NCBI GenBank assembly: GCA_964584415.1
Contig: CAZOZX010000021.1
Location: forward strand, 1 to 24,536
Reading direction: 5' to 3'
From: PHAA01 sp964584415
GTDB lineage: Bacteria > Bacillota > Syntrophomonadia > Syntrophomonadales > Syntrophomonadaceae
Length of the DNA: 24,536 nt
Under the pieces are notes generated by a model. That model saw only the letters and a program-made list of their open reading frames with translations, was not told the origin of the DNA and searched no databases. Shown piece after piece: positions 15,184 through 22,855 of this stretch (its first letter is position 1; each line of letters starts with the position of its first letter). A program made the position numbers and the translations under genes.

Positions 15184-16093
15184 TTTGGATATGAGTCTGC
15201 TCGACGCTATAGCTGATCTTAAGGAAGTTCCCCAGGGCGCTTTAAATATACGACTTAATGGAAAAGCAGTTATCAGGCATTCATCACCGAATATATCGGT
15301 TGGACCTAATGCTGATGGGACCGGACTGGTTGTTGAAGTGAAACCGGGCACCGTTAATGAGACTGTCCACGTTCCGGTAGTGCTTACTCAGCCGGGCTTA
15401 CAGGACAAGGTTTACAACACTTTCATAGTGGGAGAGAATGCTGATGCCACTATAGTGGCCGGCTGTGGAATCCATAACGAAAGCCATGCTGAATCGCGCC
15501 ATGATGGAATCCATGAAATAATAGTGAAGTCTGGAGCCAAACTGAGGTATACGGAAAAGCATTATGGCGAAGGTAGCGAAACGGGCAAGAGAGTACTGAA
15601 TCCAACCACCATCATTACCATTGAAGAAGGCGGCAGTGCTGAACTGGAGATGGTGCAGATCAAAGGTGTAAATGACACTGTTCGCCAGACCACCGCCCAC
15701 ATTCATACCAGAGGCAATCTGAAAATTACCGAACGGTTGCTGACTCAGGGAGATCAGAAGGCTGAGTCGGATATAACCATTTATATGGAGGGACCGGGTG
15801 CCGCCGCCCAGGTATTGTCCCGGGCAGTTGCCCAGGGGGTATCCTACCAATTATTCAAGGCAGCCCTGGTCGGGCGCTCGGCCTGTGCAGGACACGTTGA
15901 ATGTGATGCGATTCTGATGGACAAGGCCAGAATAAGATCGGTACCTGAAATCCAAGCTGAGGATGCTGACGCAGTATTGACCCATGAAGCGGCAATTGGC
16001 AAAATAGCCGGTGAACAATTGATAAAACTGATGTCCTTGGGTTTAAGCGAAGGTGAAGCGGTAGATACAATTCTGGAGGGCTTCTTAAGATGA
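15170..16093 (+). CDS. SufB/SufD-like Fe-S scaffold protein, short form (SmsB-type)
   Basis: A 307-residue beta-helix protein of the SufB/SufD family, shorter than E. coli SufB (about 495) or SufD (about 420). The C-terminal core is well kept: GRSACAGHVECDAILMD, VPEIQAED, and LTHEAAIGKIAGEQLIKLMSLGLSEGEA. C245 in ECDAIL and E273 in THEA align by eye with the cysteine and glutamate of SufB used in cluster assembly; that alignment is from memory. C99 and C239 are further cysteines. The long N-terminal region of SufB is missing. The ATG at 15170 is chosen because AGGGGG lies nine bases upstream; an in-frame ATG at 15122 lies inside sufC without a ribosome site. It pairs with sufC and no sufS, sufU or separate sufD follows, fitting the two-gene minimal system. 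Confidence 0.85.
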   Translation: MALSNLDMSLLDAIADLKEVPQGALNIRLNGKAVIRHSSPNISVGPNADGTGLVVEVKPGTVNETVHVPVVLTQPGLQDKVYNTFIVGENADATIVAGCGIHNESHAESRHDGIHEIIVKSGAKLRYTEKHYGEGSETGKRVLNPTTIITIEEGGSAELEMVQIKGVNDTVRQTTAHIHTRGNLKITERLLTQGDQKAESDITIYMEGPGAAAQVLSRAVAQGVSYQLFKAALVGRSACAGHVECDAILMDKARIRSVPEIQAEDADAVLTHEAAIGKIAGEQLIKLMSLGLSEGEAVDTILEGFLR

Positions 16094-17016
16094 ATTTAAA
16101 TCTTTTTAAGACCTATGTACGAGTGGTTGAGTCGCAAAACTTATCCAAAACTGCAGAAGACTTTGGTATTTCCCAACCAGCAGTCACCAAACAGATACAG
16201 AGCCTGGAGGATCTATATGGGGTTTTGTTGCTGGAAAGATCGGGGCGAAAATTGAAGCCCACGGAGGCAGGAGAAATTCTCTACACCTACGCCAAAGACA
16301 TTATCAGAGCAGTTGAAAAGACTGAGAGAGCGATGGAGGAGTTGTCGGACAGCCGGCGGGGCAGCCTATCTTTAGGAGCGAGCACCATTCCTGGTCAGTA
16401 TATACTGCCTTATTTGATCAAGTTATACAAAGACAAGTTCTCAACTATTAGCATCAGTATGGACATAGCTGATACCGAGAAGATATTCAACCGGGTTGGA
16501 GAGCGGGAATTGGATATTGGCATCGTGGGGGGATGGATAAACAATCGCAAAGTTGATGGTTTTACCTGGTTAGAAGACGAATTGGTGGTTGTGGTGCCCG
16601 CCGACCACAAACTGGCAGTCTATCAGGAGGTAAAGCTAAAGAACCTGCTCAATGAAAGGTGGATATTTCGCGAGAAGGGATCAGGAACGCGGAGAGCTAT
16701 TGAAAGCCTAATGGCTGCCCATGATATCCGCAAAGAAGAACTCAATATCTATATGGAAGCAGGCAGTACAGAAGCGGTTCTGGCAATGGTAGAATCAGGT
16801 GTGGGTATCTCCATTGTTTCACGCTGGGCAATAAAAAGAATAGAGACACGTAATATTAAAGCTGTCACTTTGGACGAAATAGATGCCAAGCGCTTTTTAT
16901 ACGTTATATATCCCAGGCAGAAGGTCCGCCGGAAATCGGTCAATAATTTTCTCGAATATCTGCGTGTTTTGAAGGATTCGACCCAGGGGATATCAGACGG
17001 GCTGCAGGGAATGTAA
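16090..17016 (+). CDS. LysR-type transcriptional regulator (CysL-like)
   Basis: A 308-residue LysR regulator. The N-terminal winged helix-turn-helix (about 1-60) contains LFKTYVRVVESQNLSKTAEDFGISQPAVTKQIQSLED, followed by a linker helix and a periplasmic-binding-like effector domain (about 90-295), with LSLGASTIPGQYILP and FREKGSGTRRAIES typical of CysB/CysL-like members. The ATG overlaps the stop of the SufB-like gene (ATGA), so the regulator is made together with the Fe-S proteins. LysR regulators usually act on a divergent neighbour, and none is present, so its targets may be the suf-like genes themselves, sulfur metabolism elsewhere, or both (inference). No terminator was seen after it. 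Confidence 0.85.
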   Translation: MNLNLFKTYVRVVESQNLSKTAEDFGISQPAVTKQIQSLEDLYGVLLLERSGRKLKPTEAGEILYTYAKDIIRAVEKTERAMEELSDSRRGSLSLGASTIPGQYILPYLIKLYKDKFSTISISMDIADTEKIFNRVGERELDIGIVGGWINNRKVDGFTWLEDELVVVVPADHKLAVYQEVKLKNLLNERWIFREKGSGTRRAIESLMAAHDIRKEELNIYMEAGSTEAVLAMVESGVGISIVSRWAIKRIETRNIKAVTLDEIDAKRFLYVIYPRQKVRRKSVNNFLEYLRVLKDSTQGISDGLQGM

Positions 17017-17109
17017 GTGTTCAACGGAAGCCTGTGAAGATTAAATATCGTATTAATTAGATTTCATAATTGGACTAAAATAATTATTTCTTTTTGATTC
17101 TTCAATGTA

Positions 17110-17115
17110 TATAAT
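17110..17115 (+). promoter_or_regulatory. Possible -10 box for the polyamine genes
   Basis: A perfect TATAAT lies 42 bases before the arginine decarboxylase start in an AT-rich gap. The -35 region at 17 bases (TTTCTT) is poor, so the call is tentative. Confidence 0.35.
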
Positions 17116-17157
17116 AATCCTGTTGTGCAAAAATAAAAAATTCTGGAGGTGTTTCCA

Positions 17158-17616
17158 TTGTTACCATTGCCTAAGAAATTTTTTGTGACCGCGGCTTCTT
17201 CCGAAGGGGAAACGTCTTTGACCGCTTTTGACGGAGCTTTGTTAAGGGCCCGAGTTGGCAATACCAATCTCTTGAAAGTTAGCAGTATACTGCCTCCGGA
17301 TTGTACCTTTGAGCCTGATTTGGTTATTCCTCCTGGCTCTTTGCTCCCGATAGCCTATGGTTACATAACCAGCTCAGAACCGGGAGAATTGATTTCAGCA
17401 GCAGTAGCGGTAGGAATCAAATATAATTCCTTTGGAGTTATTATGGAGTTCTCGGGTAAATGCAGTAAAAAAGAGGCCGAAGAAAGAGTGACCAAAATGG
17501 TTGAGGAAGCTTTTCGCATGCGTGGCCTTGAACTTCAAGAAGTGAAGTTAGCTGCAACTGAGCATGTGGTTGAGAATATCGGTTGTGCTTTCGCAGCAGT
17601 ACCGCTCTGGTATTAG
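17158..17616 (+). CDS. pdaD: Pyruvoyl-dependent arginine decarboxylase
   Basis: A 152-residue pro-enzyme that cleaves itself and converts arginine to agmatine and CO2, using a pyruvoyl group instead of pyridoxal phosphate. The segment TAFDGALLRARVGNTNLLKVSSILPP matches the family in this region. The expected self-cleavage site is between S42 and S43 in KVSSILPP, with S43 becoming the pyruvoyl group. The catalytic glutamate is probably in GVIMEFSGK. The start is a TTG at 17158, eight bases after GGAGG (17145-17149); an in-frame GTG at 17149 overlaps that site and cannot use it. A spermidine-synthase-like gene follows 50 bases later, which supports a role in polyamine synthesis. Confidence 0.9.
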   Translation: MLPLPKKFFVTAASSEGETSLTAFDGALLRARVGNTNLLKVSSILPPDCTFEPDLVIPPGSLLPIAYGYITSSEPGELISAAVAVGIKYNSFGVIMEFSGKCSKKEAEERVTKMVEEAFRMRGLELQEVKLAATEHVVENIGCAFAAVPLWY

Positions 17617-17666
17617 GGACCAGGTTATTACAATCAGCAGCTAATTAAATTCAAGGAGGAAACCGG

Positions 17667-18512
17667 ATGGATCTCTGGGTCACGGAATATCAAACCCCGG
17701 CGCTGGGGTTCAGTTGTAAAATCAGTCAAACCTTGAAAGTAGAGCAAACCCCTTTTCAGCATCTGGCCGTCGTAAACACCGAACAATTTGGACGCATGCT
17801 GCTTCTGGATGGTATGGTGATGACTACGGATGTTGATGAGTATGTCTATCACGAAATGATCATTAACGTGGCATTGAATTCGCATCCGTCCCCCAAGAAT
17901 GTTCTGATTATTGGAGGCGGAGATGGTGGTGCGCTGCGCGAGGCCGTACGTCATCCCTTGGTTGAAAAAGCCACATTGGTTGAAATCGATGCTAAGGTTA
18001 TTGAAGCTTCGCGTGAATTTTTCCCCCAGTTATCCTGCGCCTTTGATGATCCTAAGTCAGTTGTAATAGTTGATGATGGCATTAAATTTGTGAGGGACCA
18101 CCGGAATGAATTTGATGCTATATTTGTCGATTCAACTGAGCCTGTGGGCCCGGCTGTAGCCTTATTCAGTTCAGAATTTTATCAGGAATGTGCTGCTGCC
18201 CTGAAGGATGACGGTATGCTGGTAGTCCAGAGTGAATCACCTTTTTTCAATCGTGAAATAATTAAAACGGCGTTCGGCGGCATTGGCCAATGTTTTCCTA
18301 TTACCAAGCTGTACCTGGCCAGCATACCTACATATCCCAGTGGCCTTTGGAGCTTTACTATCGGTTCTAAGCAATATAATCCAGAGAGTCCAATCAACGA
18401 GGATTATCGCCTTAAATATTATAATGCTGAGGTTCATCGGGCGGCGTTCAAACTGCCGGGTATGGCTCAGGTTATTGTGGATGAACTCGGTAACAACCAA
18501 GAGGTTTTGTAA
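17667..18512 (+). CDS. speE: Spermidine synthase (polyamine aminopropyltransferase)
   Basis: A 281-residue methyltransferase-fold enzyme that moves the aminopropyl group of decarboxylated S-adenosylmethionine to an amine. It shows the N-terminal beta region with LLLDGMVMTTDVDEYVYHEM (46-65), the nucleoside-binding GGGDGGALREAVRH (83-96), E107, and the catalytic D155 in VDSTEPVGPA; the DSTEP form is also found in Bacillus SpeE. YPSGLWSF near the C-terminus fits the amine pocket. AAGGAGG lies upstream of the ATG. The acceptor may be putrescine, or agmatine as made by the upstream enzyme; the sequence does not decide. The gene ends 42 bases before a strong terminator. Confidence 0.93.
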   Translation: MDLWVTEYQTPALGFSCKISQTLKVEQTPFQHLAVVNTEQFGRMLLLDGMVMTTDVDEYVYHEMIINVALNSHPSPKNVLIIGGGDGGALREAVRHPLVEKATLVEIDAKVIEASREFFPQLSCAFDDPKSVVIVDDGIKFVRDHRNEFDAIFVDSTEPVGPAVALFSSEFYQECAAALKDDGMLVVQSESPFFNREIIKTAFGGIGQCFPITKLYLASIPTYPSGLWSFTIGSKQYNPESPINEDYRLKYYNAEVHRAAFKLPGMAQVIVDELGNNQEVL

Positions 18513-18554
18513 AACAGCGATAAGGTTAAAATCTAATGCGTATTAATATAAACG

Positions 18555-18584
18555 GCCAAGCCTAAACCAGGCTTGGCTTTTGTT
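18555..18584. terminator. Bidirectional terminator between convergent speE and trkH
   Basis: A perfect 9-bp stem, GCCAAGCCT (18555-18563) with AGGCTTGGC (18569-18577), loop AAACC, followed by TTTTGTT on the + strand. It also lies directly after the trkH stop on the - strand, where the tail is CGTTTATATT. Confidence 0.9.
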
Positions 18585-20034
18585 ATTCACCCCAGAACTG
18601 AGGCATAAAGATCACGAGAAATGGGTAAATCTCCAGCCTTCCAACCAGCATCAATATACTCAAAACATATTTGCCAGTATCAGGCATGGGACTGAAATTT
18701 CGACTTGGTCCGAACAGATGCAGACCCGGTCCAATGTTGCCAAGACAGGTGGCAGCGGCTGAGAAGCTGCTAACCATGTCTATACCTAAGGCGGTTAAAA
18801 CTAGTATTCCTGCAGTTAGGAATACAAAATATAAGAACAGAAACTGCAGTACATTGATGAGCAGGCCGTCACCGATAAACATACCCCCAAACCGCAATGG
18901 GAATACCGCTTTAGGGTGAAGCATCTTTTTCAATTCAATTATGGTCCGATTAAAAATAATCAGGTAACGTCCAGGTTTGACACTTCCACCAGTGGAGCCT
19001 GAACATCCCCCGATAAACATCATAATTAACAGCAAGCTGGTAGCTAAGGGGGGCCACAAGGCAAAATCGGTTGTCGCAAATCCGGTGGTAGTCATCAGGG
19101 ATACGATCTGGAAGCAAGCGGCCCGAAATGTCCCTTCCAATCCAGCTGCAGCCCATTTATCATGCAAGTTAAGGAATAACAAAAGGGTAGCAATGGCTAC
19201 TATCGAGAGATACAGCTTGAATTCTGAATTTCTAAAATAGACCAAAGGGCTGCGTTTTTTATAACAGAAATAGTGGAGGGCAAAGTTGGATCCGGCCAGG
19301 AACATAAACAGGGTAATAGTCCATTGTATAGCTGCACTGGGGTAAAAGGCGATGCTGGCGTTTTTGGTTGAGAATCCCCCGGTAGCCATGGTAGCGAACG
19401 TATGGCAGAGGGCATCAAAGAAGTCCATCCCTAAGAATACCAGGCAGGTTAAACAGGCTATGCTCATGACCACATAGGTTGCCCACAGTTTACGGGCAGT
19501 TTCCTTGATGCGTGGACTAACGCTGTCCGAGACCGGCCCGGGTACTTCCGCTTTAAATAACTGTTTGGCCTTGGCCCCCAGGCCAGAAAGCATAGCTACC
19601 AGCAATGCGATGATGCCCATACCGCCCAGCCACTGGGTCAGAGAGCGCCAGTACAATAAACCCTTGGGCCAGACTTCCACATCGCTGACCACACTGGCTC
19701 CGGTTGTAGTGAATCCGGAAGCCGATTCAAAAAAGGCATCCGCAAAGGATGGGAGATATCCTGACATCATATAAGGCAAAGAGCCGAATACTGAAGCAAC
19801 TAACCACCCTAAGCTAACAACTGCTATCCCTTCCTTGAAGTTGATACCCCTGATATTTCGAGACATAACACTTAATGCCAGCCCGACCCCTATGGTCAGG
19901 GCTGCTGATTCTACAATTGCTGCTGTTTCGGGTTCGTGGTGAGGAATCGACCAGAAAAGGCATGTCAGCATTGCTATGCCGATAATGAGTACCAACCGGC
20001 CAATACCGCCCATAACTACCTTGCTCCTGATCAA
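18583..20034 (-). CDS. trkH: TrkH/KtrB-type potassium uptake membrane subunit
   Basis: A 483-residue membrane protein with the four-repeat pore of the TrkH/KtrB superfamily. All four filter segments are visible: FTTTGASV, MATGGFST, MTTTGFAT and LGNIGPG, each with the glycine needed for K+ selection. GGCSGSTGGSVKPGR matches the intramembrane loop that gates the pore. It imports K+ across the cytoplasmic membrane together with the TrkA-like protein. The chosen start is TTG (overlapping the trkA stop by four bases), nine bases after GGAGG; an ATG seven codons later with AAGG five bases upstream is also possible. Length and the coupling to a full-length TrkA favour Trk over Ktr. Confidence 0.93.
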   Translation of the reverse strand: MIRSKVVMGGIGRLVLIIGIAMLTCLFWSIPHHEPETAAIVESAALTIGVGLALSVMSRNIRGINFKEGIAVVSLGWLVASVFGSLPYMMSGYLPSFADAFFESASGFTTTGASVVSDVEVWPKGLLYWRSLTQWLGGMGIIALLVAMLSGLGAKAKQLFKAEVPGPVSDSVSPRIKETARKLWATYVVMSIACLTCLVFLGMDFFDALCHTFATMATGGFSTKNASIAFYPSAAIQWTITLFMFLAGSNFALHYFCYKKRSPLVYFRNSEFKLYLSIVAIATLLLFLNLHDKWAAAGLEGTFRAACFQIVSLMTTTGFATTDFALWPPLATSLLLIMMFIGGCSGSTGGSVKPGRYLIIFNRTIIELKKMLHPKAVFPLRFGGMFIGDGLLINVLQFLFLYFVFLTAGILVLTALGIDMVSSFSAAATCLGNIGPGLHLFGPSRNFSPMPDTGKYVLSILMLVGRLEIYPFLVIFMPQFWGE

Positions 20035-21389
20035 ATGAAAATACCTCCTGCCTGGAAAAGCCGCTCAATTTTATGGATGCTTTTAGGCAAGGCAAAGACC
20101 ATTAAACGATCCTGGGGTTTGATCTGGAAATTACCGTCAGGGATAATGGCTTCTTCTCCCCGCAGAACGGCACCGACCGCTGAACCTCGTGGGAAATCAA
20201 TCTGACTGAGCTGTTTATTTATAACGGATGAAGAAGGATGAGCCATTAACTCTATCATCTCAGCTTTTTCTTCACCGAATACGGTAACGGATATAATATC
20301 GCCAACCCGTAAATACTTCATTATGGCCCCCGCAACGAGTACCCGGGGATTTAGCAAGGTGTCAATTCCGATTTGCTCGGCCAGGGGAATTGCCTCGGTT
20401 CGTTTCATTTGGCAGATAGTCTTCTTTACCCCAAGGTTAGAAGCAATCAGAGAACACAGAAGGTTTACTTTATCGTCATCGGTTACAGCTACAAAAACGT
20501 CCGATGCGCCGACATTCTCATCTTCAAGCAAACGGTAATCGCTGCCATCCCCGTTAATAACCAAAGCTTGTTTTAAGCGATGAGATATCAACTCAGCCCG
20601 CTCCCGGTCCCGCTCTATGATTTTAACTGTGATGTCTGATTGTGTCTTTTCAAGGATATGGGCAACATAGAAACCTGTTCTGCCGCCGCCTAAAATAGTG
20701 ACTTTGTCAATCTTGCGGGTTTTAAAGCCAAGCAGCTTTTCCACCGCTTTCATGTCTGTACTTCGAGCCATTAGTTGGATGTGGTCGTTCAGCTTGAGCA
20801 CATCGCTGCCGCTGGGCACTAACATGGAGTGTTTGCGGTTGATAGCTACAATATTATATGGAAGTGTAGAATCCAAAGAACTAATCGACTTGTTCAGCAA
20901 AGGAGAGTCCGCCTTTATTTCCAACTCCAGGAGTTGAATTTTCCCGTTTGCGTAATAATCTACGTTGAGGGCCTCCGGGTTTTTGATGATCTGAGCTATT
21001 TCCATGGCCGTAATACGCTCGGGATTAATGAATAAATCTATGCCCATTAATTCATTCAGGGAGAACTCTTTGACCTCCAGATATTCGGGATTACGTACCC
21101 TGGCTACGGTGGTTTTAGTGCCGTATTTTTTGGCCAGAATACAGGAAACCATATTTAACTCATCAACTTCAGTGACTGCCAGAAGCATATCAGCATTGTG
21201 TACCCCTGCTGCTTCCAGCACCGAAGTAGAAGAACCGCTGCCATCAATGACCTGCACATCTAACTCTTCTTCGAGGATACGCTGGCGCTCTGGTTCTTGC
21301 TCAATTATAACCACATCGTGGTCTTCGGCAGACAGAATCTGGGCCATACTGAACCCGACTTTTCCTGCCCCGATTATAATTACTTTCAT
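20031..21389 (-). CDS. trkA: TrkA-type potassium uptake regulatory (NAD-binding) subunit
   Basis: A 452-residue peripheral protein with two tandem RCK units, each made of a Rossmann-fold TrkA-N part and a TrkA-C part. The first begins MKVIIIGAGKVGF with the GxGxxG loop at 7-12; the second begins near residue 230 with VTILGGGRTGFYVAHIL. The acidic residue after the second strand in the first unit (VVIIEQEPER) fits NAD(H) binding. It gates TrkH in response to nucleotides. The ATG at 21389 is chosen because the Rossmann strand starts right there; a GGTGGGG stretch eight bases upstream is a moderate ribosome site. The gene is first in the trkA-trkH pair and has its own promoter. Confidence 0.94.
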   Translation of the reverse strand: MKVIIIGAGKVGFSMAQILSAEDHDVVIIEQEPERQRILEEELDVQVIDGSGSSTSVLEAAGVHNADMLLAVTEVDELNMVSCILAKKYGTKTTVARVRNPEYLEVKEFSLNELMGIDLFINPERITAMEIAQIIKNPEALNVDYYANGKIQLLELEIKADSPLLNKSISSLDSTLPYNIVAINRKHSMLVPSGSDVLKLNDHIQLMARSTDMKAVEKLLGFKTRKIDKVTILGGGRTGFYVAHILEKTQSDITVKIIERDRERAELISHRLKQALVINGDGSDYRLLEDENVGASDVFVAVTDDDKVNLLCSLIASNLGVKKTICQMKRTEAIPLAEQIGIDTLLNPRVLVAGAIMKYLRVGDIISVTVFGEEKAEMIELMAHPSSSVINKQLSQIDFPRGSAVGAVLRGEEAIIPDGNFQIKPQDRLMVFALPKSIHKIERLFQAGGIFI

Positions 21390-21423
21390 AAATCCGTCCC
21401 CACCGTGATTGTCTAATACGCTA

Positions 21424-21452
21424 ACAATAAGAAAGTCACCGAAAGTTGTCAA
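21424..21452 (-). promoter_or_regulatory. Sigma-A promoter of trkA-trkH
   Basis: On the - strand: a perfect TTGACA (21452-21447), 17 bases, then TATTGT (21429-21424). It would give a leader of about 30 bases before trkA. Confidence 0.6.
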
Positions 21453-21552
21453 GAATAAGTCATGCCGACACTTCATGTGCTCATTTCCCTAAAAGGGAGT
21501 GTACCAAGGTATAATGTCCACCAAATAAAAAGAACACACTCGTCAAAACCAT

Positions 21553-21569
21553 AATTTGCGAAGCAAATT
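21553..21569. repeat. 7-bp hairpin AATTTGC-GAA-GCAAATT
   Basis: A perfect small inverted repeat in the gap between trkA and the rubrerythrin gene, 17 bases beyond the larger hairpin at 21586-21620. It may help end the rubrerythrin transcript. Confidence 0.4.
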
Positions 21570-21585
21570 TTGATCTGAAATACTT

Positions 21586-21620
21586 AAAGGTCATATTCGA
21601 TATTTCGAAAAATGACCTTT
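21586..21620 (-). terminator. Hairpin downstream of rubrerythrin, probable weak terminator
   Basis: AAAGGTCAT (21586-21594) and ATGACCTTT (21612-21620) pair perfectly, and the stem continues through TTCG/CGAA with a one-base bulge. On the - strand the tail is TTTAAGTATTTC, short of a real T run, so termination may be partial. Confidence 0.45.
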
Positions 21621-21660
21621 TGCTGACCGTAAAAATGGTTTGATGATAGACTAATGATTT

Positions 21661-22200
21661 TTAGTAGTTTTCAGCTAATACTTCATAGTAGGCCCGGGGA
21701 TGGGCGCAAGCTGGACATACCTCGGGAGGCTCCGGCCCCTCATGAACGTATCCGCAGTTACGGCATTTCCACTTCACCGGAGTAGGCCGTCTGAAAACGG
21801 TGTTGCGTTTAATGTTATCCAACAGTTTCCGGTATCTTTTCTCATGTTCTTCTTCAACTTCTGCTATCTCTTTAATCACATCCGCTATTTCAGTGAATCC
21901 CTCTTCACGGGCAACCTTCTCCATTTCGGGATATATACTGGTATGTTCATCATTCTCTCCAAGAGCTGCAGTCAGAAGATTTTCTTCGGTTGGGTGTACA
22001 TAACCGCCCATGAGCAGTTTGTAAAAACGCTTGGCATGTTCTTTCTCGTTGAAAGCAGTTTCCTCAAAAATTCCAGCGATCTGCTCATAGCCTTCCTTCT
22101 TGGCTTGACTGGCAAAAAAATCATACTTGTTACGGGCCTGCGATTCACCGGCAAATGCTTTCCAAAGATTTTCCTCAGTTCGAGATCCTTTTAAATCCAT
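21661..22200 (-). CDS. Rubrerythrin
   Basis: A 179-residue two-domain iron protein. The N-terminal ferritin-like four-helix domain has the diiron ligands in FAGESQARNKY (E19 region), ETAFNEKEHA (E54/H55 region), and AEVEEEHEKRY (H119 region). The C-terminal rubredoxin-like domain has four cysteines: C146, C149, C162 and C165. It reduces hydrogen peroxide in the cytoplasm of anaerobes, taking electrons through the rubredoxin centre. GGGAGG upstream of the ATG is the ribosome site. The unknown gene just upstream on the same strand is 36 bases away, with no terminator between, so the two are probably co-transcribed. Confidence 0.95.
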   Translation of the reverse strand: MDLKGSRTEENLWKAFAGESQARNKYDFFASQAKKEGYEQIAGIFEETAFNEKEHAKRFYKLLMGGYVHPTEENLLTAALGENDEHTSIYPEMEKVAREEGFTEIADVIKEIAEVEEEHEKRYRKLLDNIKRNTVFRRPTPVKWKCRNCGYVHEGPEPPEVCPACAHPRAYYEVLAENY

Positions 22201-22236
22201 CCTCTCTACCTCCCAAAAAAATACTTTGCCTGCGAT

Positions 22237-22674
22237 TTATCTGACCATTACATAAGGGTAAACCCAAATGAGATTGGTGTTGGCAGGGCGACTGAATATA
22301 GATAGACGTTCGAGTAAATCGACAATGTATTGGTTCTGCTCCTCGATATTGTCAGGGCTGACCTCTTCTATGACTAGTTCAAAAACTGCTACCGGGATTT
22401 CCAGCCAATTAAGCAGGCGTAATTCTTCCAGACCTTCATCAAGAAACTCTAAATCCTGGATAGGTACCGAAAATGGAGAACGATCTTTGCTCTTTATGTG
22501 ATCCTCCATCATACCGATAAACTTTTTAAGCAGTTCCTCTTGTTCTTGGGTTAATACATATTGAAATAAGGCATCGTAAAGGCTTTGGGTTAATTTAATT
22601 GAGGTTACTGTTGGGAGCATCAAATGTTGTTCTTCACGGAGAAACTTCAGGGAAAAGCTGCTGGTTGTCGGCAT
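22237..22674 (-). CDS. Hypothetical protein, 145 residues
   Basis: Not recognised. It is mostly hydrophilic, acidic in its second half (EELRLLNWLEIPVAVFELVIEEVSPDN) and likely mixed alpha/beta, with no signal peptide, membrane segment or cysteine. It ends in an aromatic, hydrophobic stretch, LIWVYPYVMVR. The start is the ATG at 22674, because AAGGAG (22688-22683 on the - strand) is eight bases upstream; a GTG three codons earlier lies inside that site. A candidate promoter is present at 22716-22744. It precedes rubrerythrin in the same direction, so a link to the oxidative response is possible but rests on position alone. Confidence 0.75.
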   Translation of the reverse strand: MPTTSSFSLKFLREEQHLMLPTVTSIKLTQSLYDALFQYVLTQEQEELLKKFIGMMEDHIKSKDRSPFSVPIQDLEFLDEGLEELRLLNWLEIPVAVFELVIEEVSPDNIEEQNQYIVDLLERLSIFSRPANTNLIWVYPYVMVR

Positions 22675-22715
22675 TAAATTCACTCCTTGCGGTAATTGCT
22701 GGTGTAATCAAGTAA

Positions 22716-22744
22716 ATTATCGCAAATAATAGGCTGAATTACAA
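22716..22744 (-). promoter_or_regulatory. Promoter of the hypothetical-rubrerythrin pair
   Basis: On the - strand: TTGTAA (22744-22739), 17 bases, GATAAT (22721-22716). The palindrome TACCATGGTA (22749-22758) lies just upstream of the -35 and could be a regulator site. Confidence 0.5.
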
Positions 22745-22816
22745 ACCATACCATGGTAATGAATGTTTGGCGATTCGGTATCACCTGGGGCTGTTCTTTT
22801 CCCGTATTATGTCTTG

Positions 22817-22825
22817 TGCTAGAAT
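22817..22825 (+). promoter_or_regulatory. Extended -10 promoter candidate for cmk
   Basis: TGCTAGAAT is an extended -10 element about 30 bases before cmk. The -35 region is T-rich without a clear box. Confidence 0.4.
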
Positions 22826-22855
22826 AAATTAGAATAATTTGAGGCAGGTAAGGAT

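Noticed and set aside
21514..21519. TATAAT-like promoter on the + strand in the gap between trkA and rubrerythrin
   Set aside because: No + strand gene follows and there is no suitable -35 box.
21700..22194. Long open frame on the + strand opposite rubrerythrin
   Set aside because: It mirrors the codon pattern of rubrerythrin, whose motifs are complete on the - strand; no ribosome site or recognisable family was seen.
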